In this document: piece after piece, positions 1-7,766 of the stretch | Layout: each line of letters starts with the position of its first letter | How positions within the stretch are numbered: position 1 is the stretch's first letter | Assembly: GCA_050180895.1 (NCBI GenBank) | Contig: JBFXDS010000007.1 | Location: 1-64,000 of the forward strand | Direction of reading: 5' to 3' | Length of the DNA: 64,000 nt | Origin: JBGPEQ01 sp050180895 | GTDB lineage: Bacteria; Pseudomonadota; Alphaproteobacteria; Dongiales; Dongiaceae | Translations under genes and position numbers: made by a program | Notes under the pieces: generated by a model | Seen by the model: the letters and a program-made list of their open reading frames with translations, nothing else | The model's database searches: none | What the model was told of the DNA's origin: nothing

Positions 1-64
1 AGACGGACTCCCCACTGCCACCGCACCTCCTACTCTACTCGATGCGGACGATCTCAACTTACAA

Positions 65-126
65 GGATGAGGGGGAATCTTGGTGGCACGAAGACAGGCC
101 CTCATCCTGAGCCTGTCGAAGGACGC
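65..126. repeat. REP-like element, single truncated copy
   Basis: The motif CATCCTGAGCCTGTCGAAGG sits here, preceded by a degraded opposite arm (GGATGAGG) and the loop word GTGGCACGAAG. The same arm and loop words recur at 951, 20622, 33178 and 41428. It lies downstream of the dehalogenase-like gene, a usual place for REP elements. Confidence 0.75.
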
Positions 127-146
127 ACGCCGGACATGCAACGCGC

Positions 147-875
147 TCACGCCCCCAGCCGGTCCGCCAGATCGAGGAAGTCCCGCGCGACGACGTCGCA
201 GGAGTCCGGCGGCCGCGCCGCGTCCGACCGCCCCGGCCCATGCTCCAGCGGCCGCGCCACGAAGGCCGTGCGCAGGCCGCAGGCCGCGGCGGCCGTCAGG
301 TCGTCGGCATGCGCCGCCACCATCATCGCCGCGCCCGGCGCCGCGCCCGCCGCTTCGGCGCTCCGGAGATAGACCGCCGGCTGCGGCTTGTAGGCGCGCG
401 CGACCTCGGCGCCGAGGATCGCGTCCCAGGCCAGCCCGCCATGCCGCGCCAGCCCGATCATCAGCGCGATATGGCCGTTGGAGCAGGGCGCCACGACGAA
501 GCGCCGCTTCAGCCGCGCCAGCCCGGCCGCGGTGTCCGGCCAGGGATCCAGCCGGTGCCAGGCAAGGGTGAAGACGGCCCGCTCCGCCGCCGACACATGA
601 TCGAGGCCGAACTCGCGGAGCAGCCAGTCGAGCGATTCGCGATGCAGCACGTCCAGGGTGACCCAGGCCCGCCGCCCGCTGCGCACGCTCTCCATCTGCG
701 GCTGGTACTGCCCGCGCCAGGCGTCGGCGAACGCCGCCCAGTCCACGCCGCGCAGCCCCAGCCGCCGCCCCAGCGCCTCGCCCTCGCGGATCACGCCGCC
801 GCGCCAGTCGACGCAGGTGCCGAACACGTCGAAGAGCAGCACCTGCAGCGGTTCGCGCGCGGCCATCGACCTCAC
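147..875 (-). CDS. haloacid dehalogenase type II-like HAD hydrolase
   Basis: A 242-residue HAD-superfamily hydrolase of the (S)-2-haloacid dehalogenase type. The nucleophile motif is DVFGTCVDW with Asp16. Motif II Ser132 is in APCSNGH, motif III Lys163 is in AYKPQP, and the acidic motif IV is around Asp191-Asp192 (AHADDLTAA). Family members hydrolyse 2-haloacids through an aspartyl-ester intermediate, but many relatives are phosphatases of unknown substrate. The aromatic and Arg residues that define true dehalogenases were not verified, so the substrate is uncertain. It is a single cytoplasmic gene flanked by REP elements, with the thioesterase gene divergent on the other strand. Confidence 0.85.
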   Translation of the reverse strand: MRSMAAREPLQVLLFDVFGTCVDWRGGVIREGEALGRRLGLRGVDWAAFADAWRGQYQPQMESVRSGRRAWVTLDVLHRESLDWLLREFGLDHVSAAERAVFTLAWHRLDPWPDTAAGLARLKRRFVVAPCSNGHIALMIGLARHGGLAWDAILGAEVARAYKPQPAVYLRSAEAAGAAPGAAMMVAAHADDLTAAAACGLRTAFVARPLEHGPGRSDAARPPDSCDVVARDFLDLADRLGA

Positions 876-950
876 TCCTCCGCTTCCTGGTCAGCGCGCA
901 GCATACCGGTCCCGCGCGCTCGCCGGCTACCCCGGGACCGGCACGGTGCG

Positions 951-1031
951 TCCTTCGACAGGCTCAGGATGAGGAATCTTCTTCGTGCCACCAGGATTTT
1001 CCCTCATCCTGAGCCTGTCGAAGGACGCACC
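951..1031. repeat. REP-like inverted repeat pair
   Basis: Two arms, CTTCGACAGGCTCAGGATG and its complement, face each other across about 30 bases that contain the conserved loop word GTGCCA. The pair fills most of the gap between the divergent dehalogenase-like and thioesterase genes and would form a strong hairpin in either transcript. Confidence 0.9.
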
Positions 1032-1064
1032 TTGGTCCTGCAAGCAAAGGGGAGGGGACGACGA

Positions 1065-1520
1065 ATGACGCGCCTGAAGCTCCACGCCGAGCCCGTGCGG
1101 GAGGCCTGGCTCGACGATTACGGCCATCTCAACGAGGCGTCCTATCTCATCCCCTTCACCAACGCCAACTGGGCGGTGCTCGATCACTTCGGCATCGGCC
1201 GCGCCTACTACGCGCGCACCGGCGGCGCGCTCTACACGGTCGAGAGCCATGTGCGCTACCTCAAGGAGGTGCGCGCCCCCGCCCTGATGGAGACCGAGAC
1301 CCTCGTCCTCGGCGCCGACGCCAAGCGCCTGCGCGTCGCCCATCTCATGTCCGTCGACGGCGTCGAGCGCGCCACCTTCGAATGCGTGATGCTGCACGTC
1401 GATTCGAAGGCCGGCCGCACCGCCCCCCTGCCGCCCGAGGTGCAGGCCGCGCTCGCCGCCGCGCAGACTCCCGAGCCGCCGCCCTGGGCCGGCCGCGGCA
1501 TCACCCTCGACCGCAAATAG
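1065..1520 (+). CDS. hotdog-fold acyl-CoA thioesterase-like protein
   Basis: A 151-residue single-domain hotdog protein. The N-terminal stretch around residues 10-30 (EAWLDDYGHLNEASYL) carries the Asp-x-x-x-His-x-Asn pattern of 4-hydroxybenzoyl-CoA and betainyl-CoA thioesterases, followed by the central helix and the strand VESHVRYLKEV. The expected role is cytosolic hydrolysis of an acyl-CoA thioester. Similar proteins occur in carnitine/betaine pathways, but no carnitine gene is nearby, so the substrate is open. ATG 1065 is chosen because GGGGAGGGG lies just upstream and family homology begins there. The frame is open much further upstream only because of GC-rich sequence. Confidence 0.85.
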   Translation: MTRLKLHAEPVREAWLDDYGHLNEASYLIPFTNANWAVLDHFGIGRAYYARTGGALYTVESHVRYLKEVRAPALMETETLVLGADAKRLRVAHLMSVDGVERATFECVMLHVDSKAGRTAPLPPEVQAALAAAQTPEPPPWAGRGITLDRK

Positions 1521-1540
1521 CGATACTCGATCCATCCGTC

Positions 1541-1629
1541 GTAGGGGCGAGCGGCGCTCGCCCTCGCGCCGATACCCCCGTCGTCGGATCTTGTCCCGAT
1601 CGTCGCGGGCGAGCGCCGCTCGCCCCTAC
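1541..1629. repeat. GTAGGGGC-ended double palindrome, core GAGCGGCGCTC
   Basis: Two 23-base arms at 1541-1563 and 1607-1629 are reverse complements. Each arm begins or ends with GTAGGGGC/GCCCCTAC and is itself internally palindromic. The same architecture with different cores occurs at 6051-6149 and 7767-7837. It lies just after the thioesterase stop. Confidence 0.9.
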
Positions 1630-1742
1630 GAACTCTGCCGTCGCGTCCGCCACGCGACCGCCTCCCCCATTTGGGAGGAGCGCATGCTTGCCGCCTGCTG
1701 TATATGGTGCCTGCCCAATTGTTGCAGCTTGGTTCACAAGTC

Positions 1743-2651
1743 ATGCCAAATGCGGACTTTCAAGATGTCGATCTGCTGTTAAGTGGCGCAGTCCCCGAAC
1801 GCAGGACAGAGATATCGGAACTGTGGTCGCGCTACAGCGTGGACTTCCGGCGCGCACCCGACCAAGCAGGCTTTAGACTAGAGAACGCGTTCGGTCATGT
1901 GATCTACAACGACCGAACGATGCTGCAGATGTATCTTGCCAGCTTTCTCGCATGGAGGGCGCTACGAGCGTATTCGGGCGTCATCCTTGTCCTAGGAGCC
2001 GCTGGTAGACTATTCGACCCTGTGGAGGTAGCCAGACTACCGAATCAAGCCCCGGCAGATCTCGCAGTCGACAATCTGGCCATCGTCCTCCAACAACTTG
2101 GGAATGCTTGGGCCGTGGGCGATGTGCCGTGGCCTTCAGAGATTCCGGCGCCAACTCTCAATCGCCATCGCGATGTCGAGGACCAAGCCGCGCAAGACAT
2201 TGCTCTGCTTGCTACAGCCTACACCCTCCTACATGAAGTTCGTCATGTGATGTTGGCGCATGATGGAGGATCACAAGGAGGTTGGCGGGAGGAGATGGAT
2301 TGCGATGCATTCGCGCGCGACATGATGCTGAATGGTATAAGTCGCTTTGCGCGTGAAAATGGCGTCTCGATAGAGAAGGTATGGACGAAGCGTTCAATTG
2401 GTATTGCACTGGCTAACGCCATTCTCGTCGAAATCACGCCGCCGGCATTGTGGCGCGGTTCTAGTCATCCGCCAATCGCTGACCGCGTTCGCGCGAATTA
2501 CTCAGCTTGGCCACGGGATCCGTGGGATGCGGTTTGGATGTACATGGCTTGTATGATAATTGGTCGCTTACGGCGGGACGGAAGAAAGATTGAGGCGATT
2601 CCATTTGAATCTGCGCGAGATCTCTGCGAGAGGCTCACGGACCTGATCTAA
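1743..2651 (+). CDS. Lit-like (peptidase U49) HExxH protease, putative phage exclusion
   Basis: A 302-residue protein with a zinc-protease motif HEVRH at residues 164-168, inside a helix, followed by an acidic cluster EEMDCD at 183-188 that could give the third metal ligand. Length and layout resemble the E. coli Lit protease family, whose founder cleaves EF-Tu during T4 infection and aborts phage growth; this assignment is from pattern recognition only. Its base composition is much more AT-rich than that of its neighbours, which suggests transfer. ATG 1743 is preferred. In-frame ATG 1704 and TTG 1671 are alternatives, and none has a strong ribosome site. It converges on the HAD gene of the minus-strand operon. 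It may instead be an ImmA/IrrE-like or unrelated metallopeptidase. Confidence 0.7.
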   Translation: MPNADFQDVDLLLSGAVPERRTEISELWSRYSVDFRRAPDQAGFRLENAFGHVIYNDRTMLQMYLASFLAWRALRAYSGVILVLGAAGRLFDPVEVARLPNQAPADLAVDNLAIVLQQLGNAWAVGDVPWPSEIPAPTLNRHRDVEDQAAQDIALLATAYTLLHEVRHVMLAHDGGSQGGWREEMDCDAFARDMMLNGISRFARENGVSIEKVWTKRSIGIALANAILVEITPPALWRGSSHPPIADRVRANYSAWPRDPWDAVWMYMACMIIGRLRRDGRKIEAIPFESARDLCERLTDLI

Positions 2652-2698
2652 TGACAACGTCGAACATGGGGAGCATGGGTATCGCGGCTCGGCTTGTG

Positions 2699-3601
2699 CT
2701 AGAGATGTATGGTACGGCGACTGGTTCGGAGCGATTCGTTCTGCAATGCGTCAATCACCTCAGAAAACGAGGATCGTGCGACGTAGTCGGGGCTAATGCT
2801 CTCGGCTTCTTTTCGCAGCCTTTTCTCGCGCTCTACATCCGTGCTAGTCCAATGTGTGATCCGAACCAGTGCTGCGTATTGTTGCTCGTTATGATGTGCG
2901 CCATAAGCTGCCCATATTGCGAAGACGCGAGCACGCTTGGCCATGAGAACGTCTCGCGCGATGCTATCCCCAACGTATGCTGCATGATCTACGGAAAAGC
3001 CTTCTCTCGAGCAAATCTCGCGCAGTACGTCGGGATCGGGCTTCATTTGATGGTGCGATAGTTCGACCACTCTGTGCATTGGAAAGTCGGCTAGCCAGTT
3101 ATTGTCGACTAGCTCATTTGGGTGCTTAGAAGTCGCGCGCTGTCGACAATAAATTCTTGAAAAATACTCTGTCAGATTAAATCGGCGAAGTCGGTCCACA
3201 ACGCCGTAAAGGCGGCTTTCAGTGTGAGCGATGAGCACAACTCCGCTTGCTCGTAAAGTTTGCAACGTTGAGCTAACGCCTGGGTGCAACTCAAGGAGCC
3301 GTTTTCTGCTCGAATTGAAAGCGTGCAATGCTGGATCGAGCGCCCTCACAACTTCGTGAAAGGGCTGCCCCCTGAAAGACTCTCTAACTGTGCGCGTTTC
3401 GAACAGCGCGAACGGATGTTCCGAGTCATGATGTCTCTGGTGAACAAGACGAAAGTCATCGAGTAGTTTCTCCCTGTCACAGCCCATTATTTCGGCGGCC
3501 TTGTCTGCCATCGCATAGAACGATGGTACAAAGTACGCCACCCAATCATAAAGGGTATTGTCTAGATCACAAACGAGGACGTCCTTCCGGAACTGGGTCA
3601 T
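2699..3601 (-). CDS. HAD family hydrolase of the accessory operon
   Basis: A 300-residue HAD hydrolase. Motif I is DLDNTLYDW (Asp12, Asp14). Motif II is Thr127 in AHTES, motif III Lys187 in MKPDP, and motif IV GDS around Asp212, with Asp217 after it. All catalytic positions are therefore intact. An alpha-helical cap lies between motifs I and II. The substrate is unknown and is probably a phosphate ester or nucleotide. The start overlaps the stop of the upstream membrane-protein gene in an ATGA tetranucleotide, so the two are translationally coupled. AT-rich codon use matches the membrane gene and the Lit-like gene, not the surrounding genome. It is the last gene of a four-gene overlapping operon. 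Confidence 0.85.
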   Translation of the reverse strand: MTQFRKDVLVCDLDNTLYDWVAYFVPSFYAMADKAAEIMGCDREKLLDDFRLVHQRHHDSEHPFALFETRTVRESFRGQPFHEVVRALDPALHAFNSSRKRLLELHPGVSSTLQTLRASGVVLIAHTESRLYGVVDRLRRFNLTEYFSRIYCRQRATSKHPNELVDNNWLADFPMHRVVELSHHQMKPDPDVLREICSREGFSVDHAAYVGDSIARDVLMAKRARVFAIWAAYGAHHNEQQYAALVRITHWTSTDVEREKRLRKEAESISPDYVARSSFSEVIDALQNESLRTSRRTIHL

Positions 3602-4179
3602 CTGCCTCCACCACCCGATACCGTTTCAGCCAACAGGGTATGCGAGGTAAAGATGAAGAGTACAATCGCAGCAAGAATCAAAATCGTGATCGTGTTGCGA
3701 TAGAACGCTCGAATCTTCTTCTCTGCAGAGACCTTGACGTTGCCGACATATTGGTACTTGGTTCCGTTCGCCTCAACTTTTGCGTCGCTGAACCGACTAA
3801 AGTGCGAGATAGCCTGAGTCATTCCCTTCTCAAGTTGAAAAATCTGTTTCATGTAATTTTCTTCGAAATCTTCGCCGAAGGATACCGCGCCACGGAGCAT
3901 CTTGTGGTAGACATTCAAATCCAAAATGCGAACTGCCATTAACGCCAAAGCGGCGGCGAGCACAATGAGTACAGAGACGTGAACGTCCACACTGAAAACA
4001 GGGATAGAGAAGTCGCTACCCCTTCCAAGTAGAACGATACCGACGCCAAGCGCACCAGCCACGAATGTCAAACCAAGTTGGCGCGATTTCACAGACATTT
4101 CATTGAAGTGCATCTGCGTGTCGACAGCTTTGGACCAGATCTCAACGATCGATTTTCGCTCTTCATCGGTTAACGGCAT
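3598..4179 (-). CDS. three-helix membrane protein, unknown function
   Basis: I do not recognise a family for this 193-residue protein. A soluble N-terminal helix (1-35) is followed by two hydrophobic segments near 36-54 and 64-86. A charged cytoplasmic stretch of about 75 residues precedes a third hydrophobic segment near 165-185, then a short glycine-rich tail. The layout resembles small membrane proteins found beside defence or toxin genes, but that is inference. Its start lies 17 bases inside the end of the MNT-HEPN gene, and its stop overlaps the HAD start (ATGA). Composition is AT-rich relative to the genome. Confidence 0.8.
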   Translation of the reverse strand: MPLTDEERKSIVEIWSKAVDTQMHFNEMSVKSRQLGLTFVAGALGVGIVLLGRGSDFSIPVFSVDVHVSVLIVLAAALALMAVRILDLNVYHKMLRGAVSFGEDFEENYMKQIFQLEKGMTQAISHFSRFSDAKVEANGTKYQYVGNVKVSAEKKIRAFYRNTITILILAAIVLFIFTSHTLLAETVSGGGGR

Positions 4180-4915
4180 AATCTCCTCTCACGCTCCTAG
4201 AATGCGGTGCTTGTGATCTATTGTCGATCTCGGTGACTATGCCCTTGACGGCCTGCCGGTGACGGGCCAGTTCGACATTGACAAGTGACCAGATGATCGA
4301 CGAGTCGACCGCCCGATAGGCATGGCGAAGAATATTCCCGATCTCCCCAATCTGCGGATGCTGCGCGATCAGGTCGGCGGGAATACGGCGCGAGGCCTCG
4401 GAGATGATCTCGATGTCCCGCTCCACGCCGCGGCGGAGCAGGGCGGAGCCGAGGTAGTCGTCATAGGATTTTCCGGCGACGAACGTCTCGATCTCCGCGA
4501 TCGCGTCGAGGATGTCCTGCAGCGACTGGCGCGCCTTGTGCGCGGGCATGTCATTTCCCCCGTCTTCGTCTGATCGTCGGCCGAACTGCGGGAACACCTC
4601 CACCGCCTCGGCCAGGATGCCGCCCTTGACGAAGGGCTTGAGGTTGCGGCGCAGGGTCACCTCGACCTCGCGTCCCAGCAGGTCGCGCAGGCGCAGCTCC
4701 AGCCCGGCCCAGTCGAAGAGCGAGAACTTCCGCCGCCAGTCGATGTCGACCAGCAGGTCGAGGTCGCTGTCCGCCCGCGCCTCGTCGCGCGCCGTGGAGC
4801 CGAAGACGGCCAGCCGCGTCACGCCCTGCGCGCGGATCTCCGCCTCGTGCGCCCGCAGCAGGCACATCGCCTCGTCGCGCGTCAGCGGCTTCGTCTTGAT
4901 CGCCTGTCGCTGCAT
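4163..4915 (-). CDS. MNT nucleotidyltransferase-HEPN (HepT-like) fusion
   Basis: A 250-residue two-domain protein. Residues 1-110 are a minimal nucleotidyltransferase with the GS motif (Gly39-Ser40) and acidic pair Asp51/Asp53. Residues 123-230 are a HEPN/DUF86 domain. In HEPN-MNT systems HepT is a ribonuclease toxin and MntA polyadenylates it. Usually these are two genes. Here no stop separates them, although Met123 (codon at 4549) has a good ribosome site GGGGGAAATGAC before it, so HEPN could also be made separately. The usual RNase Arg-x4-His is here GNILRH, with Gly in the Arg place, a variant I believe is common in one subfamily. The basic C-terminal tail runs into the AT-rich segment. 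Confidence 0.82.
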   Translation of the reverse strand: MQRQAIKTKPLTRDEAMCLLRAHEAEIRAQGVTRLAVFGSTARDEARADSDLDLLVDIDWRRKFSLFDWAGLELRLRDLLGREVEVTLRRNLKPFVKGGILAEAVEVFPQFGRRSDEDGGNDMPAHKARQSLQDILDAIAEIETFVAGKSYDDYLGSALLRRGVERDIEIISEASRRIPADLIAQHPQIGEIGNILRHAYRAVDSSIIWSLVNVELARHRQAVKGIVTEIDNRSQAPHSRSVRGDYAVNR

Positions 4916-5265
4916 CCCGCCATCCTATCACGTCTTTCGCACGGTCCCGCCAATCTGCCTTCAAGCCGCCCGCTTGCGTCGGCGGTCGCTGTCGGACCGG
5001 GCCGCAGGCCGAGCGCATCCACCACTTTGAGCACCGTGGCAAACGCGGGATTGCCCTCGGCCGACAGCGCCTTGTAGAGGCTCTCGCGCCCGAGGCCGGC
5101 CCGTCGCGCCACCTTGGCCATGCCCTTGGCGCGGGCGACGACGCCCAGGCTGTCGGCGATGAACGCCGGATCGCCGGTCGCGAGGGCGGCGTTGATGTAT
5201 TCGGCCCTCGCCGCGTCGCTCGAGAGGTAGTCCGCCGGCCTGAACCGCCTTGTCCTGATCGCCAT
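4882..5265 (-). CDS. HI1420-type addiction module antidote (HTH), no toxin partner
   Basis: A 127-residue protein from ATG 5265. A RxRxFxPADYL start (RTRRFRPADYLSS) is followed by an HTH around residues 40-85 (MAKVARRAGLGRESLYKALS) and the DALGL end typical of the HI1420/HigA-like 'putative addiction module antidote' family. The family normally sits after a RelE-like toxin gene. No such gene is upstream, so this one is orphan. Its tail beyond DALGLRPG is longer than usual and overlaps the MNT-HEPN start by 34 bases, suggesting it heads that operon and may autoregulate it. The in-frame ATG 5310 lies in the AT-rich divergent promoter region and is less likely. Confidence 0.8.
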   Translation of the reverse strand: MAIRTRRFRPADYLSSDAARAEYINAALATGDPAFIADSLGVVARAKGMAKVARRAGLGRESLYKALSAEGNPAFATVLKVVDALGLRPGPTATADASGRLEGRLAGPCERRDRMAGCSDRRSRRSR

Positions 5266-5294
5266 GGCTCTTTTACGCAAAACACAAACTCCAA

Positions 5295-5323
5295 TTGACA
5301 AACAGGACATTAGAACATATAAT
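5295..5323 (+). promoter_or_regulatory. consensus sigma-70 promoter TTGACA-17-TATAAT
   Basis: TTGACA at 5295-5300, a 17-base spacer and TATAAT at 5318-5323 match the consensus exactly, which is rare in this GC-rich genome. It points to the HGGxSTG gene and rules out translation starts upstream of about 5330. Confidence 0.85.
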
Positions 5324-5363
5324 GAACTACAATCCCGGTCAAGCTGAAACCTCGGAGCCTCCC

Positions 5364-6419
5364 ATGCCCCACGTCGCGTCCCCGTCGCCGCTCGCCCTGG
5401 AGCTGGCGGCCGGCCATGCCCTCATGATGCAGTGCGGCGCCTCCGCCGTCCGCATCCTCGATCTCGCCAAGCCTGCCGACGCGGCGTCGTTCGATCTGCG
5501 GGCGGGCGAGGAGGCCACGCGCATGGCCGGGCTCTCCTCCCGCCTTATGCGGCACACCATCCCGGGCTTCCGGCTGCTGGGCCGGTTGCCGGCCGAGGCC
5601 CGCGCCGCCGCCCTCCCGCCGGCCGGGCAGGCTGCGGTCGCGCCGGCCGCCGCCGCCCCCGCCGCTAACCGCAAATTCCATGCCGCCCCCGAGGCCCGCC
5701 GCGGCTGCCTCAGGAACGGCAACCCCGCCGGCGATTTCCTGGCCGCGCCGCGCTGCGGCGCCCGCACGCGGACCGGCGGCTGCTGCCGCCAGCCGGCCAT
5801 GGCAAATGGCCGCTGCCGCCTGCATGGCGGCCGCAGCACCGGCCCGCGCACGCCCGCGGGCCTGGCGCGCTGCCGCACGACCCGGCTCGTCCACGGCTAT
5901 CGCGGCCGCGCGCACCTGGCGCTCCGCCACCGCGCCGTCCACACCGCCCGCCGCCTCCGCGCCCTGACCGCCAGCCTCACCCTGAGCCTGTCGAAGGGCC
6001 GCGGCCTCTCCGCTGGGCATGGGGTCCATCGCCCGGATTCGTCATCTCCCGTAGGGGCGCGCGGCGCGCGCCCGCCTTCGGCGGCCGCCGGCGTCCTCAC
6101 CGATGGTCCGCGCCCGGCCGATCCACGGGCGCGCGCCGCGCGCCCCTACAATTCCGCCATCCTGTCGATGACCCCAGTCTCCGCTGGGCATGGGGTCCAT
6201 CGCTCGGATTCAATTCACCGCAGAGACGCAGAGCTTGCCCTCGGGCCGGCCAAAGGCCGGACCGGGGGGCGCAGAGCGGCCGAGTCCGGCAAAGCCTCCC
6301 TCGTCTACCGTCCTTCTCTGCGTCTTTGCGTCTCTGCGGTGAATCTTCTATCGCCGCCGCTGGGCATGGGGTCCATCGCTCCGTTCGCGACCATCTGCGT
6401 TCATCCGCCCTCACCCTGA
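5364..6419 (+). CDS. HGGxSTG zinc-motif protein with an N-terminal unknown domain
   Basis: A 351-residue protein from ATG 5364, placed after the consensus promoter and a GGAG site. Residues 10-75 carry the helical pattern ELAAGHALMM...SSRLM...FRLLGRL, shared with the two-repeat gene at 20758-21669. Residues 131-163 hold a probable zinc site (Cys131, Cys140, Cys141, Cys151, His154) leading into HGGRSTGPRT, a motif of small proteins common in alphaproteobacteria, some linked to phage DNA packaging. From about residue 205 the frame passes through REP, GTAGGGGC and CCGCAGAGACG repeats, so the true C-terminus was probably altered by repeat insertion. The function is unknown. An orphan terminase at 44.9 kb may be a related phage remnant. 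Confidence 0.65.
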   Translation: MPHVASPSPLALELAAGHALMMQCGASAVRILDLAKPADAASFDLRAGEEATRMAGLSSRLMRHTIPGFRLLGRLPAEARAAALPPAGQAAVAPAAAAPAANRKFHAAPEARRGCLRNGNPAGDFLAAPRCGARTRTGGCCRQPAMANGRCRLHGGRSTGPRTPAGLARCRTTRLVHGYRGRAHLALRHRAVHTARRLRALTASLTLSLSKGRGLSAGHGVHRPDSSSPVGARGARPPSAAAGVLTDGPRPADPRARAARPYNSAILSMTPVSAGHGVHRSDSIHRRDAELALGPAKGRTGGRRAAESGKASLVYRPSLRLCVSAVNLLSPPLGMGSIAPFATICVHPPSP

Positions 6420-6433
6420 GCCTGTCGAAGGGC
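5982..6433. repeat. cluster of four repeat families inside the 3' part of the HGGxSTG gene
   Basis: In order: a single REP arm (5982-5998); a 21-base word CGCTGGGCATGGGGTCCATC at about 6011, 6181 and 6361; a GTAGGGGC double palindrome (6051-6073 with 6127-6149, core GCGCGGCGCGC); an inverted pair built on CACCGCAGAGACGCAGAG (6213-6233 with 6316-6344); and a last REP arm (6411-6433). The reading frame stays open through all of them. Confidence 0.9.
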
Positions 6434-6570
6434 CATCTGCGGTTCCCAGCCCCTCCCGCCCATGCGTAACTTTGTTTTGCAGTCCGCGGGCGGTCTGCGA
6501 TAGAAGCCGTCACGCGAACCGGCGGATGATGTCGCAGCGTCGCCCTCTCCCCAACCCGGAGCCCGGCCGC

Positions 6571-7713
6571 ATGGAAGCCCATTTCCCCGACGTGCGCTCG
6601 ATGGTGGCGGCGCTGAAGCCGAGCTATCCCGTCTATTGCCTGCGCCCGCACGTCCTGCGCCGCACCGTGCAGAAGTTCCTCGATCTCTTCCCCGGCCGCG
6701 TGCTCTACGCCGTGAAGTGCAACCCGCATCCCACCGTGCTGCAGGAGCTCTACAACGCCGGCATCCGCCATTTCGACACCGCGTCGCTGCCGGAGATCGC
6801 CCAGGTGCGCGAGAAGTTCCCGGAGGCCGGCTGCTACTTCATGCATCCGGTGAAGGGCCGCGCCGTCATCCAGACGGCCGACCATGTCTACGGCGTCGAC
6901 ACCTTCGTCGTCGACCACAAGGACGAGCTCGACAAGGTGCTGAACGAGACGGGTGCCGAGGGCATCACCATCGTCGTGCGCCTCGTCACCCCGCCGGTCG
7001 AAGGCATCTTCTTCCACCTCGCCGGCAAGTTCGGCGCCGAGCCGGCCGCGGCCGCCGCCCTGCTCAAGGAGGCGCATTCGCAGGGCGCCCAGGTCGGCCT
7101 CTGCTTCCATGTCGGTTCGCAATGCCTGGTGCCCGGCGCCTACGGCAAGGCGCTGGAGATCTGCGGCCAGGTGCTGGCCGAGGCCAAGGTGCCGATCCAG
7201 TATCTCGACGTCGGCGGCGGCTTCCCCGCCCAGTACCTCACCAACACCGTGCCGCCGCTCGAGTCCTTCATCGCGGAGATCGAGGCTGGCGTGAAGCAGC
7301 TCGGCCTGCGCCGCGACTGCGTGCTGATGTGCGAGCCCGGCCGCGCGCTGGTCGCCGAGGCCATGTCGCTCGTCGTCCAGGTGCAGCTGCGCAAGGACGA
7401 CCGGCTCTACATCAACGACGGCATCTACGGCTCGCTCAGCGAGATGGTCACCACCAACCTGCGGCTGCCCGCCCGCGTCGTGCGGTTGAAGGGCCCCACG
7501 TCGCCGGACCTGCAGCCCTTCAAGCTGTTCGGCCCCACCTGCGACTCCGTCGACGTGCTGCCCGGCAGCTTCGACCTGCCGGCCGATGTCGGCGAGGGCG
7601 ACTGGATCGAGATCGACCGCCTCGGCGCCTACTCCTACGCCAACACCACCCGCTTCAACGGCTTCTACCCCGACACCCTCGTCCTCGTCGACGACGACCC
7701 GGTGCCGGTATGA
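6571..7713 (+). CDS. group IV PLP decarboxylase (ornithine/lysine/DAP type)
   Basis: A 380-residue fold III PLP enzyme (alanine-racemase-like barrel plus beta domain). Lys49 in YAVKCNP is the expected PLP Schiff-base lysine. HVGSQ, DVGGGFP and CEPGR are the phosphate- and barrel-end motifs, and PTCDSVD carries the catalytic Cys from the partner subunit. Sequence words match eukaryotic-type ornithine decarboxylases, so putrescine or cadaverine formation is most likely; substrate choice cannot be read directly. ATG 6571 has GGAG about nine bases upstream. ATG 6526 or 6529 would add 14-15 residues. It stands alone between repeat clusters. Confidence 0.9.
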   Translation: MEAHFPDVRSMVAALKPSYPVYCLRPHVLRRTVQKFLDLFPGRVLYAVKCNPHPTVLQELYNAGIRHFDTASLPEIAQVREKFPEAGCYFMHPVKGRAVIQTADHVYGVDTFVVDHKDELDKVLNETGAEGITIVVRLVTPPVEGIFFHLAGKFGAEPAAAAALLKEAHSQGAQVGLCFHVGSQCLVPGAYGKALEICGQVLAEAKVPIQYLDVGGGFPAQYLTNTVPPLESFIAEIEAGVKQLGLRRDCVLMCEPGRALVAEAMSLVVQVQLRKDDRLYINDGIYGSLSEMVTTNLRLPARVVRLKGPTSPDLQPFKLFGPTCDSVDVLPGSFDLPADVGEGDWIEIDRLGAYSYANTTRFNGFYPDTLVLVDDDPVPV

Positions 7714-7766
7714 GTTCGCACCGGCAGGTCGCGTCCTCCGACATCGTGCAGGACGTCAGATGGCAT

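Noticed and set aside
1684..1782. Small frame MLAACCIWCLP... with a very good GGGAGGAG ribosome site before the Lit-like gene
   Set aside because: Cys-rich 32 codons without homology; it could be a leader peptide but nothing supports translation. The GGGAGG is also one arm of a CCTCCC hairpin.
2651..3061. Plus-strand frame of 136 codons after the Lit-like gene
   Set aside because: It is antisense to the HAD gene, which has all catalytic motifs; no ribosome site and no family features.
4551..5294. Minus-strand frame of 247 codons across the antidote and MNT genes
   Set aside because: A shifted frame of two genes with clear family motifs; its own translation is low-complexity Arg/Ala/Gly.
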